In this document: positions 1 through 10,835 of the stretch, piece after piece
How the letters are laid out: each line of letters opens with the position of its first letter
Numbering within the stretch: position 1 is the stretch's first letter
Source of the DNA: Homalodisca vitripennis
Taxonomy: Eukaryota > Arthropoda > Insecta > Hemiptera > Cicadellidae
Length of the DNA: 64,000 bases
NCBI RefSeq assembly: GCF_021130785.1
Contig: NW_025776220.1
Coordinates: 62,001-126,000 of the forward strand
Direction: 5' to 3'
The notes under the pieces: generated by a model
Databases searched by the model: none
Told to the model about the DNA's origin: nothing
The model's input: only the letters and a program-made list of their open reading frames with translations
Position numbers and translations under genes: made by a program

Positions 1-680
1 GCCAGAAAATGGTAAGGAAATTTTATAATGATATTTGGAATGGAAAGGTAAATATCCCGCCTATCTGGAAACACTGTAGAGTGATAGGCATACTAAAACC
101 AGAAAAAGATCAACAAAACGAAACATTTTATAGGCCAATTTCATTGATACCATGCTTCATCAAGATAATGAACACCATGATAAAAAATAGATTGGATTGG
201 TTGACTAACAAATCCAATATGATACCAGCTACACAATGTGGATTTCGACGGAATCGAGGATGCTCAGATTACGTAACAAGCTTAGTATCAGAAATATATA
301 ATGGGCTATTTCGAAATGAAATTATAGTAACAGCATCCCTTGACATAGCCAGTGCGTATGACAATGTGCATCTACCTACTTCATACAATAAAATGTATAT
401 TCTTGGTATTCCGGCCAAGTTTATTCTGCATTGTCACAGGTGATCTGAAAGGTGTTTAACAATAGAATATTCAAATTATTCAATTTCAAGAAACTCTAGT
501 AGGGGATTACCTCAAGGAAGTGTTCTAAGTCCACCATTATTTTCAATATAATTAAGTGATATAAATAAAAGTGTACCAAATAAAGTATATTCATTAAAAT
601 ACGCAAATGATGTATTTCTGTACACTGCGGACAAGGACCACAATTTTCTATAAGGAAAGGCACCTACAAGCAATCACTGG
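1..680 (+). pseudogene. Decayed LINE reverse transcriptase fragment (I/Jockey-like), copy 1
   Basis: Residues encoded from base 9 show non-LTR reverse transcriptase signatures in order: a YRPISL block, a QCGFRRNRG block and a DIASAYDN block (motif A region). After a stop at 441 the reading continues in another frame with GLPQGSVLSPPLF near 500 and YANDVFLYT near 595, where the catalytic YADD is changed to YAND. The protein would help copy the element's RNA into DNA at a nicked target. Stops, frameshifts and the altered active site make it inactive. It is joined near 650-690 to a mariner-like tail. The endonuclease part is visible only in copy 2. Confidence 0.85.
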
Positions 681-689
681 GAATTTAAT

Positions 690-1239
690 ATACCTTTCAA
701 ATCAAAATTTGGATGAGTTGAGAAACCGTATTGTAAAAGAAGCTCAGGGTGTTCCTGTCCAAGCTTTAAACAATGCGATATCAGCGTTCTACAATCGATT
801 TGGATATTGTCAGCAAACTGAAGGCAAACACTTTGAACATTTGTTATAACTGTTTTGGTAAGTGATTTGAAGTAAAAGAAGTAAAATAAAAGATTAAGTG
901 TCTCAGTTTTCTCTAACAACCAGAATGTTTGCATTTGAAAAATTCTGTATTTTATAATCTTTGAGTGTCCGCCATTTTGTAATGCGTCAACTGTTTTACG
1001 TCAGATTTTCGCCAAAATGTTTCTAATTAAAAAGAGCTTTAATTTGATGTATGACTCGACCTATGCTTCTATTTAAGAATTTTCACCAACCCCTAGCGGG
1101 ACGTCCCCCATAAGCAGGATATCATGGTGAAGTACATAAAATAATAGTTTTATATGAGCAAAAGCTTGATGTAAATTTTGGTTCTTATATTGTAATTAGT
1201 TCAAAAGTTATTAGACCGTCCCGGGACTTTTCAGCACCC

Positions 1240-1244
<5 letters not shown>
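690..1244 (+). mobile_element. 3' end of a mariner-like (DUF4817-type) element, copy 1
   Basis: From about 700 to 849 an open frame encodes the last ~50 residues of a transposase. It contains LDELRNRIVKEAQ and ends in FYNRFGYCQQTEGKHFEHLL. This is clearly related to the C-terminus of the intact transposase ending at 49635, which ends FEQLL. The following non-coding part carries a GGGACGTCCCCC-like block near 1098, also seen near 50040, and finishes in a CCCTGTATA-type end beside the microsatellite. Insect mariner-like elements commonly end in such CAGGGTG-type repeats. The 5' part and the catalytic core are missing. Confidence 0.75.

Positions 1245-1309
<65 letters not shown>
1242..1309. repeat. 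(TA)n(CA)n microsatellite, copy 1
   Basis: A TA dinucleotide run with one interruption is followed by a CA run. It starts directly at the terminal CTGTATA of the mariner-like remnant, so it probably grew from the TA target site. It is about 9 bp shorter than the uninterrupted version in copy 2. Confidence 0.95.
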
Positions 1310-1883
1310 TAATAAAAGTATATTATGCCATGTTTTCGTAATGCAGGAACTATAGACTAGGACTAGCTTAGCAATACGGCCTCCGCCGCCCATCAGGGCT
1401 CCCTGTCAATCACTTTTCATGAATTAATACAAACATTGTACATGTCAGACTATAAATTTGTACTAACAATAAATTATATTGTGTGTGATTATATATTTTT
1501 TAATTGAAACAATTTGTATTTGCCTAGTGTTAATTAATCATATGGTTTCAACCTTGTTCTTGTTTTATTTTTGTCTCAAACATTTTGACGATAAACATTC
1601 ATCTGTTTAAACTCATTTACCGATGCTAATACCCGTCAAATTGCATTATAACCTATACCGTTCGTAAACTCGTGAGTTTTTCTTTGTGTTTAGTGGTCTT
1701 TGGGTTTCTTGTATTATGTACATTAGTCTACATCGGTTTTATCAGTTGTTGTTTCCAGCGAAGAGTGTATGCATTGTTGTTGTTGCTCAGATACAAACGC
1801 GTAAAGATCGCTGTTTCTATTCCTTCAGTTTGTGCTTGTTTTATTTTCAACTCGTAATTTAGTTACCGTACTAATTGTTAGTA
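1310..1883. other. Non-coding stretch before a piggyBac fossil
   Basis: No gene is supported here; short open frames lack recognisable domains. The right part probably is the 5' leader of the piggyBac-like fossil that begins at 1884. The same stretch is at 14079-14651 in copy 2. Confidence 0.5.
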
Positions 1884-2319
1884 ATGAGTGATCCGTGTAG
1901 ATCGAGTGATAAGAGACATACTCTTTCAAAGTGATGTCAGTGACTTTGTTGATGCTGAGGTGGAAGCAGTAAGGCCTGGTCTTGAAGAGGATGATGTACA
2001 GTCCTTGGAAGGTATTTTATCCGACAGTAATTCTGAACTTACTGATTTTTCATCTGGTTCTGATGACGACTATGAACCAGATTCATCAGACCTTTAAACA
2101 AGTGACAGGGAAATCGGGGACAGGAGTTGGCCTAGGGCAGGCCCCCTCCTAAGCAGTGATGAATCTTCAGATAATAATCGCCCTGAGATCCCAATTACGC
2201 CTAATATTTCTAGACCAACTTGGATTAGGGTTTATCCTGGATCTGAAGATCCTATTGATGTTGCATCTCGATTTAAACAAAACAGGTATTTCAGAAGAAA
2301 CAAAAACAAAACTATCTGA
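1884..2319 (+). pseudogene. piggyBac-like transposase N-terminal fossil, copy 1
   Basis: The ATG at 1884 opens a frame beginning MSDPCRSSDK. This resembles MADACRSGDI at 46974, the start of another piggyBac fossil. After a frameshift there is a typical acidic N-terminal region rich in D, E and S, a stop at 2095, then a conserved SRPTWIRVYPGSEDP block and another stop at 2317. The 47.2 kb fossil has the matching SRPKWVRILPPEPD block. The catalytic domain is absent. In intact piggyBac elements this acidic part precedes the DDD transposase core that cuts and pastes at TTAA sites. Confidence 0.75.
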
Positions 2320-2623
2320 AGAAATAAAAGCATTAGAAATTGCCAACAGTAAAAGCTGAAAACTTTTACAGCATTAAGAGGCAGTCAAGAAAGTCAATTA
2401 TAAAATCTAATGTAAAGGACTCAACTTGTATATCAATCAATCAATCATATTTTTATTGCTTTCAAACAATGTTACATTGTATTAATTTGCAAACGTCAAT
2501 AAATAAAGCTAAAAATCCTGCAATTTGCTATTCTAAGATTCATTCACTGCTCGCATACATACATTAAATTACATTCTCCCTCTCATTCATACATGGCTTC
2601 AGTATCGGTACTGTTGCGAAAAT

Positions 2624-5445
2624 TTAGTGGTCCCAGCGGCGTAACATGAACTCATCTACAGAGTAAAACACTTCAGACACTAAAAGGTCCTTTAATCGAG
2701 CTTTATACAGGGTTGGGTTGTTGACATTTTTTATGCTCTCAGGGCGATTATTAATTAATCTGACACCAGCTAGTGAAGGAAGTTGTTCAGATGCCAGTGT
2801 TCTATGATGTTGCATCCTGTAGCTGTCCCCACCTCTAGTATCATACCTGTGGGCGTCCCTGCCACGCACTCACATCGGAATCGGCAATACAGAGTACATC
2901 CAAGATATAGAGGCAGGGTAAAGTCAGAAAACCATGCTCCCTGAAAGCATCGCGGCACGACTCTCTAGGATTCAATTTGCACATGATTCTGATGACTTTT
3001 TTCTGAAGCCTGAAAACTCTGTTGAATCTGATCCTGGCACAGAGGCGTATGCCGTAGGTCAAATGAGGATATAAAAGGCCAAAATAGGCCATCTTTAGAA
3101 CGTCAAAAGAGCAAACCTGTGCCAAATTCCTCAGGGCAAAAACGCCTGAAGCAACCCTTGCACATACATGCTCAACATGATCGGTCCAAGTTAATCCTCT
3201 ATCGAGATATATTCCTAGAAATCGAGTGGATTCCACTTCCTCTAAAAGGGTGTCCTCTACCATGACAATGGGTCGAATTTCGTTAACTTGTTGACGGAGA
3301 CAAAAACTTATATAATTCGTTTTGTATTATTTATTTTAAGATTTAAGTCCGAGAAATACTGAATACAAGAATTCAGTTCAACAAAAGTGTCTATTTCCAG
3401 AGCGGTATTTGATTTTGCTCTGACGCAGAGAGTCGTGTCATCCGCATATTGGACTATCTTTCCATTCTGAATTGATAGTCCAAGATCGTTCACATAAACT
3501 AAGAACAGTACAGGTCCAAGGATAGATCCCTGGGGGACCCCCTGATTCAAAGTCTGTGACTGAACATTGAAAATTTCTATAAACTGATATCTGTCACTGA
3601 GATACAATTTCAACCACTTCAGTGGCAGACCACGTACCCCATACGATTCCAGTTTTCGCAAAAGAGTAGCATGGTGAACACAATCAAAGGCCTTCGAAAG
3701 ATCGAGAAATACACCAATTGTGTGCTCCCGACCCTCAAAACCCTCCACGATCGCATCCACAAGGTTTGTGATAGCATCAATTGTTGACATGTTTTTTCGA
3801 AATCCAAATTGGCTTGAAGACAAAATGTCAAACCTATTGAGGAAATCCATGAGTCTTGCAAGAACAAGTTTTTCAAATACTTTACTTAAAACTGGCAGAA
3901 TTGAAATGGGACGATAGTTGCTTGCGAGGCAAGGATCGTCCTTCTTGAAAACTGGTGTTTTTAGCTCGGCTGGAAACACTTATTTCAAAGGACATGTTAA
4001 CCAGTCTTGTCAGTGGTTTCAAAATGTGCTTTAGGCAACGTTTGAGTAGCCACACTGACATGCCATTGATGTCACATGATTTTTTTTGTGTTGAATCCCC
4101 GTATCACCCCCGCCACCTCGTCCTCGCTAGCAGGAGAAAGCACCATGGACGATACCGGTCCCCTTATAGGTTCCAAACTAGACCGACTGCCGCTCAAAGG
4201 CAGGTTCGGCACCGCGGTTGCAAAAAAATTACTAAACTCCCTTGCCACTTCTTCAGGGGTGTGTAAAAGTTCATCCCCAACTTTAATTTTTATTAGTTTT
4301 GAAAATTTGGAAAAATCTGGTTTTAAATTTGAGTTAATAATTTCCCATGCTACTTTCGATACGTTATCTGCTCTCTTCAGTCTACTTTCAATGTCATATG
4401 CTTTAGCTGCTTTTATGACTTTCCTGTAAATTCTCTTATAGCTTTTGAAAAAGGTTTTAAACCGCTCATCTTGAGACTCTCTAAATATGGAGTAGTAAAA
4501 CTTTAATTTTTCTCATGATTTGAGAATGCCCTGGGTAACCCATTGATTTTTTTTAAACTTTATTTTATCCTTGAACATTTTGAATGGGCAAGTGGCGTCA
4601 AGATGTGTGGTTATGCAATAACTAAATGCGTTGAATGCCTCATTTGGGGATTTTAAATTGTTTAAGAAAGTCCAGGATTCTTTTGAAAGAGACTGACAGA
4701 GACGATCAACATTTCTGGGATGTAGAGACCGTTTGAGTTTTTTAGTTTGGTGTTCGGGTTCCGGCCTCACTCCAAGGATGGTAACCTCCTGCGCAAAATG
4801 GTCAGCGATGGCGGTGTCCAATACAGAAACCACAGCAGTTGAAATGTTTGTGATGACATTGTCAATGGCTGTGCTCGATGTAGCGGTCACTCTAGTGGGT
4901 AAGTTTACAGCTCACTCCAAACCGAATGAATTCAACACGTCTCGAAGCCGCTGGGTCATGGGATTGGTGTGGTCTAAGACATTGATATTGAAATCGCCAA
5001 TTATAATGAAATGCTTGGACTTCAGTTGAAAAAAGGACAAAAGTGACTCGAGTTTCTCAAAACATGTTTTGGTGCAGCCTCTGGGGGATCTATACAGTCC
5101 GACTGTGTTTACCTTTTCAGACCATTTTAGGGAAACACTTATGCCACTAATTTCAAAGTCCAATTCAGAACTATAGTTTGCCTTAAAATGCTCAAACTTT
5201 AAATAATGTTTTACAAAAATGGCCACACCTCCCCCTTTCAAAAGACTGCGATGAAAAGAGTTTGCCAATTGATAATTGTTAATTTTAAATTGAGAAATTG
5301 AATTAATGTTGAAACTTTGCTCTGTAACAACAAAAACATCAGGATTCAATTCCTCGCATAGCAGTGACAATTCACTCACTTTGTTCGTTGCGATCTGGGC
5401 ATTTTGATGTACCACAGAAAGCTTATTTAAATTAAATTTAGGACG
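2624..5445 (-). pseudogene. CR1-like LINE ORF2: endonuclease and reverse transcriptase, broken, copy 1
   Basis: Read on the minus strand, 5445-4912 encodes an APE-type endonuclease, including LSVVHQNAQ, GGGVAIFV and a GDFNIN catalytic block. A linker lies at 4890-4513. The reverse transcriptase (about 4250-2624) shows SNYRPISILPVLSKVFEK, SSSQFGFRKN, FLDLSKAFDCV, QGVPQGSILGPVLF and VQYADDTTL, so the YADD catalytic motif is present. A C-terminal thumb region follows (FLGIYLDRGLTWTDHV). Several frameshifts separate the pieces. One near 4078 is a T8 run that is T7 in copy 2, while copy 2 is broken at a different T run, so some breaks may be sequencing errors. The product would nick DNA and prime reverse transcription there. 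Confidence 0.85.
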
Positions 5446-5554
5446 AGGTCAATTTTTGTTGTGGTTTACCGATACTGAAACCGAGATGCGTCTACTGGGA
5501 CTTCTAAAAAAATATTTGGTCTATGTACAGTCAGTTCATCTTCCTTCTTCATTT

Positions 5555-5999
5555 TTAATGCGTCCGCATATGAGTCTGTACAAGGCACACGCGAGGGACG
5601 TTTTCAACTGGAGGTCCAAAAACGGATAAGAGCTCACCGGAGGAAAGTGGATCGGCAACATCAGTCAACCCAGCAGCAGGGGGCTTCAGATGGAGTTCAG
5701 CAGGCACAGGAGGATCATTACGAGGCTCAGGGGTAGAAGGAGAGCCAGCAGCAGAAGAGAGCCAGCAGCAGAAGAGAGCCAGCAGCAGAAGAGAGCCCCG
5801 CATCGCGCTCAGGCACCGCAGCGGCCACAGGTTCGGTGTCATCAGAAAGTCCGGTCGCATCAGAGGATGACTTGGCTCCATGATGTACCTCCGCAGCGGC
5901 CAAAGGTCCGGTGGTGGACGGGGACTTATTAGCAGGAGACGCCATGATTGCTGATGAAGGGTCACAGACGGGTATATTAATCCTCAGCAAAGCCTCCAT
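5555..5999 (-). other. Possible ORF1 region of the CR1-like LINE, copy 1
   Basis: Two overlapping minus-strand open frames cover the interval upstream of the endonuclease, where ORF1 or the 5' leader is expected. They are rich in Ala, Ser, Pro and Leu and contain no zinc knuckle or other domain I recognise. A 17 bp tandem repeat inside shifts the frame at every unit, so a single long product is doubtful. Confidence 0.35.
5741..5791. repeat. 17 bp tandem repeat, three units, copy 1
   Basis: Three perfect units of AGAGCCAGCAGCAGAAG follow one another. The unit length is not a multiple of three, so changes in copy number change the frame of any protein read through it. The same repeat is at 18509-18559 in copy 2. 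Confidence 0.95.
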
Positions 6000-6070
6000 G
6001 ATAAGTTTAGCGAATAGGCGGTTGCCATATAGATATGGATTTAGAAAAAAAAATTCTTGATTCCAAACTT

Positions 6071-6412
6071 AAGCACAAAATAATGACGTGTACTACAGAA
6101 GGCAATATTGTCTTTTTTCATGTTCAATATTCATGAACTCCCCAGTAAGAAATTATTTTTTTCACATATGACAAAACAGTAGCCAGAAAGGGATCAAACG
6201 AAGTTACGTCAATGTTCTATCACTATTTAATATGCTTGAATCCTAATGTTCGTCATTTAAAAATCTTCTGCGACTCGTGTAGCGGACAAAACAAAAACTA
6301 TTGTGATGTGCATACTTAGTTTTGCACCACTTAGATATCTTGGATACTGTATCTGTAATTTATCCTATTCGGGGACACACACACCTCGAATGTGACAAAA
6401 ATATGGCCCTTA
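6071..6412 (+). pseudogene. DUF7869-type transposase-like gene, 5' fragment, copy 1
   Basis: Plus-strand translation gives FFTYDKTVARKGSNEVTSMF, then IFCDSCSGQNKNY and, after frameshifts, RGHTHLECDKNMALI. From memory this order (YDETVA-KG-NEV, DxCxGQNKN, RGHSxLECDR) belongs to the insect DUF7869-type, transposase-like family; I have not searched it. Coding sequence stops exactly at the TTAA at 6413, where a piggyBac begins. The matching downstream part lies at 30741 beyond copy 2. Confidence 0.65.
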
Positions 6413-6665
6413 TTAACCCTTTCAGTCCCACTGTCCCAATTTTGTTAAACTACTTTTATGCTGTTAAATCCCACTGTCCATGCTCATGGACTTGTTCTTT
6501 GCCAAAAAAACACCTATAAACTAGTTTTGTTGTCTTTGAAGTTCATTAGTAATGTTATTTTGGTTGACGTCAAGGGACAGCTGATGTTGTTGTTGACATA
6601 ACCTCAATAAATTTGGAAGTAAAACAGCTGAGTAAATTTTTCCATATAAAAATACATATTTCTTG
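6413..6665 (+). mobile_element. Left end of a piggyBac element, copy 1
   Basis: TTAA at 6413-6416 is followed by CCCTTTCAGTCCCACTGTCC. The right end at 30721-30740 reads CGGGACTGAAAGGG then TTAA, its inverted counterpart. The piece is cut at 6665 by the I-like LINE, whose 12 bp target duplication starts at 6654. It contains no coding sequence. Confidence 0.85.
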
Positions 6666-6742
6666 TTGTTGTTTTTTTGTTTTTTTTATTTTTTTTTTAT
6701 AAGGGGCAAAAAACGCTGCGGTTATCATCGGCCTCAAGAAAG

Positions 6743-6776
6743 AATTGACACCTGCTCGTATTTGGTGGTGTCAATT
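6743..6776 (-). promoter_or_regulatory. 3'-UTR stem-loop of the I-like LINE, copy 1
   Basis: AATTGACACC (6743-6752) pairs perfectly with GGTGTCAATT (6767-6776) around a 14-base loop. It lies about 80 bp from the A-rich 3' tail. A related LINE fragment at 62169 keeps GACACC/GGTGTC hairpins in the same context, twice. LINE reverse transcriptases can recognise 3' hairpins, so a role in template recognition is plausible but inferred. Confidence 0.6.
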
Positions 6777-7127
6777 AGGTACATAAAGATTACATTGTAC
6801 ACGATATAACAAAAGAAATAGGAATCACTACAAGTAGGTGGTTAAATATTCTATACTTAAAACTAGATAACAATAAATGTAACAAGGGAAAGACTGTAGA
6901 GAGGTCTTAACCTATATAAAGACTAAAAAGATAAGAGAACATAAATAAGGACAAGGTACATAACATTAATTAAATAAACTGTAAAAACTTAACAAATTTT
7001 ACTGCCACCAAGAAAGCTGTAAAGGGGCTAATTTGGCAGCTGTCATGATAAAGATAAATACAAATAAATAATAAAATTTATAAATAAACAACAATCAATA
7101 ATCGGAATAAATAAGTTTAACATAATA

Positions 7128-10100
7128 CTATATTTTATTCATAAGCGACGTTGCATTCAGAAAACACAACAGTCTTTGAGTTGCCTTCTCGTCATCACAG
7201 AGAATACCGTTTAACGAAGCCGGCAGATTCGAGTTGCGCCTGTGTACCGAGTAGCGAAGGCAGTCAACAAGCACATGTTTGACAGTAATGACAGTGTCAC
7301 ATGTGTCGCAGACCGGAGGATCATCTCTACTCATGAGGAAGCCATGTGTGAGAAGTGTGTGGCCTAACCGCAGGCGACACAACACAACCTCCTCACGACG
7401 ACTCGGGCGGTTCGCTGTCTCCCAGAGTCCAACGCAGTCTTTAATACGTCGTAATTTGTTGTTAACGACTGCCTGCCACTCGGTATTCCATTTGGCTTTC
7501 AGTTTGCCCTTCACCACCGGGATAATATCGGAAGAAACCATCCGTGCGGTGTAAGGCTGGAGTTCCAATGCTTCTTTGGCTCCTCTATCTGCCAGCTCGT
7601 TTCCGGATACTCCAATGTGTCCAGGTACCCAAATAAGAAAGACAGCAACACCTTCGGACTGAAGGGAAGACAAAGAATGCCATATTTCGCGGATGATTAT
7701 ATGTTTAGAATACATATCGCTGATGGCTTGTATACCACTAAGGGAGTCGCTGCAGATAACCAATTTATTTGTCATAGGAAACGTTATATTTAGGGCCTTT
7801 TTGATTGCTGTTAATTCGGCCGTGAAAATGGAAGAGTCGTTGGGGAGACGAAACCCGTATTGTCTAACCCCAGTGACGAAAGCACATCCAGTTCTACAAC
7901 GTTCCTTTGACCCGTCAGTATAGACAACATCGCAAGGTGCGAGGCTGCCTAGTATTTGACGGAATTCTTGTTGGTAGACTGTTTCTGGAGTGGAGACTTT
8001 TTTAAACCTAGAGAGATTTAAAATAATTTTTGGCATTGAGACGCTCCAGGGTGGGATATCACATTGATGAACGACTTTAAACTGGTATTCGTTTAGGCCT
8101 ATTTCATAAGCGTAGGATTTGGCCCTAACGCCTAAGGGTGAAGGAATATTTCGTCTCGATAGGAACGAATTATAGAGTGGATTTCGCAGGACCGGTTCAA
8201 ACGCAGGGTTGTCTGGCTTCCCTGAAAGAGCGTGAACATAGTTTAGGGACAGCTGCTGCCGTCTATGCGAAAGAGGGGGTTCTCCCGTTTCTGCGAGAAG
8301 ACTTTTAATAGGAGAAGATCGAAAAGCTCCAGTGGCCAGTCTTAAAGCAGAAGTATGGACTGGGTCAAGCATTTTGAGAGCACTGGGTCTTGCGGACCCA
8401 TATGCTTGACATCCATAATCTAGACAGGAACGGATGGTGGCTTTGTAGAATCTGAGCATGCATGTCCTGTCAGCCCCCCATTTTGTTCCGCTTAAAGCTC
8501 TCAGTATGTTCAAGCGCTTCACGCATCGATCTTTTAGGTCTTTCAGGTGAGGCACCCAAGTTAGCCGGCTATCAAATGTGAGACCCAGGAATCTGATATT
8601 GTCACAAGTAGAGATTCTCTGACCCAGCAAAGAGAGCGTTGGCTGCTCAACAGTACGCATTCTGGAGAAAACGATGGCTTTTGTTTTAGGTGGCGAAAAA
8701 GAAAAACCCGTAACTCCGCACCACTGCTCAAGCCTGTTGATGGTAAGCTGTAAAGCTCTCTCCCCCACCGCTAACTTCTTTGTAGAGATGTAGATAGAGA
8801 AATCATCTACAAACAAAGAACAGCGCACAGGAGGGGTAACGCAGGATGATATTTTATTGATTGCAATGGCAAACAGAGTACAGCTTAGAACGCTACCTTG
8901 TGGAATACCATTTTCCAGCGTGAATGAATCGGAAATGGTTGTCCCAAGTTTGACCTGTATGGTTCTTTCCGACAAGAAGCCCTGTATGAAAGAAACCATG
9001 TGGACCCCTACACCCCAAGATATTAAAGCATTTAATATACCCCTTCTCCAAGCCTTGTCATAAGCCTTGGAAATGTCGAAGAATACAGCGATCAACTGTT
9101 TTCTTTCAATAAAGGAATTCAGGATTGCTGATTCCAAGGCAAGTAGATGGTCACTTGTAGACCGGCCTTGTCGGAATCCGCACTGGGAAGGTGAAAGAAG
9201 ATTATTTTTCTCCAGAAACCAAACAAGACGTCTGTTGACCATCCTTTCAAGTATTTTGCAGAGACTGCTAGTAAGCGAAATTGGTCTATAGCTTCCTGGA
9301 GAAGTTCTATCTTGGCCCGGTTTTTGGAGAGCGATAATGTGTGAACGACGCCAAGAATTAGGGAATGTGTTTTCTAAATAGATTCTATTATATAATTTTA
9401 GAAGATCTTGTTTTCCATCCTCCGTCAGGTTCCGCAACATGGCATAATGTATGTTATCGGGACCTGGAGCAGAATTTTATGTCGCCTTTAGTGATGAATC
9501 AAGTTCATCAATGGTAAAGGGAAGGTTTAAAGGAGGGTTGTTATTAATATTTAAATTTAGAGGATGTCTTTCTGTATTTGTTTTGAAATTTTGAAACTCC
9601 CTATTGTAAGATGACGTTTTTGAAATTTCCGCAAAATGTGAGCCGAGTAGATTGGAAACTGTCAAGGGATCAGTTACCACATCGGTACCATTTTTCAGAG
9701 CAATAAGAGAAGGTGGAGAGGTCTTACAGCAAACAGATCGAAGCTTCCTCCAAACATCAGATGCAGGAGTTGTTCGTTTTATTTGATCTGTGTAGTCCAG
9801 CCAGGACTGCCGCCGTCTCTGTCTAAAAACCTCTCTTGCTTTTGCCCGTGCTCTTCTGTACCTACTTAAATTTTCTTCAGTCGGTGATCTGTTGAACTGT
9901 CTTAAACATTTTCGACGTTCCTTTAGAGCCGCCGAACATTCTTCAGACCACCAAGAAACATGGCGTTTGTTTGGTGAACCCGAGGATTGTGGAATGCTCC
10001 GCTCTGCGGATGTTATAATATTGGATGTAAATAATATAGTGGCTGTATTTATGTCAATTGATTGGATATTGATAGTTTGAGAAATTATGTTCTTTTTGTA

Positions 10101-10800
10101 CTCGTTCCAGTCAGCCCTCTTAATTTTCCACCTGGGACACCTGCCTGTCGAAGACGGAAAGGATTGAAAAGCCACGGCAATGGGCGCATGGTCACTCCCT
10201 GACAGGTCGGGAAGTACGGACCAATGCACTCGAGTTGCCACGACCGGACTGCAGATTGACAGGTCAATTGCCGACCATATGCCAGTCCTAGGGCACATGT
10301 AAGTGGCCGACTCGTCATTGAGAACGACCGCTGCCACTTCATTCCACAATCCCGCAACCATGTTACCCCTCCGATCCGAATGGCTGGAACCCCAAGAGCG
10401 ATGGTGTGCATTGAAATCACCAACCATCAGGAGACGGGAGTTGGCTGTAGAGATCACGTAGATCATCAAGAGATAAATCAAAAGGGGAAGGTGGAATATA
10501 TATGGAGCAGATGGTTAATTTAAAAGGAACGTCGATTGAAACTGCTACTGCCTGGAGGTTTGTGACGATGTTCAAGGCTCTAGCATTAACAGAAGAATCT
10601 GCTAGAATAGCCACACCTCCACAGGCAATTTGTTGGTGATGATCTAGGCGAAAGATGTCATAACCATTTGGTTTGAAATGAGTATGAGGAGACAATTTAG
10701 TCTCTTGTAGGCAAATAAATTTAGGTTTTCTTGTCTTTATAAGTAGTTTTAAATCTTCAAAGTGGCTTCTCAAACCATTAATATTCCATTGTAACAGCAT
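7128..10800 (-). pseudogene. I-like LINE ORF2: endonuclease, reverse transcriptase, RNase H, copy 1
   Basis: From 10800 leftward: an APE endonuclease start (WNINGL, LQETKL), then GDFNAHHRSWG and SGSDHAPI. A frameshift sits near 10440 and an in-frame TAA at 9477-9479. A long open frame (9440-7128, 770 residues) encodes the reverse transcriptase, with YRPISLTSSLCK, QCGFRQGRSTSD, FFDISKAYDKAW, GIPQGSVLS and FVDD in place of YADD. RNase H follows with DVVYTDGSKE, FTAELTAI, ICSDSLSG and WVPGHIGVSGNELADRGA. RNase H supports the I group. The same stop and frameshift occur in copy 2, so the source was already inactive or read through. The last residues differ because of one extra T in copy 2 at about 19921. 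Confidence 0.92.
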
Positions 10801-10835
10801 TTTATATTATATTATATATTTTATTTTGTGCTAGT

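Larger units (their letters stand above)
2433..6055 (-). mobile_element. CR1-like LINE, copy 1
   Basis: On the minus strand this holds endonuclease, linker and reverse transcriptase in order. It ends at the left with an ATTG tetranucleotide repeat (2433-2445), the short-repeat 3' end typical of CR1/L2-like LINEs instead of poly(A). The 5' boundary near 6055 is set by where DUF7869-type coding sequence begins. I could not find a convincing target-site duplication. Confidence 0.75.

Noticed and set aside
1211..1393. Minus-strand open frame rich in Tyr and Ile
   Set aside because: It is the translation of the TA/CA microsatellite and its length changes with the repeat in copy 2; not a gene.
7279..7923. 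Plus-strand open frames opposite ORF2 (also at 8857-9291, 11140-11451 and copies)
   Set aside because: Antisense shadows of the reverse transcriptase and zinc-knuckle proteins, with no domain of their own.
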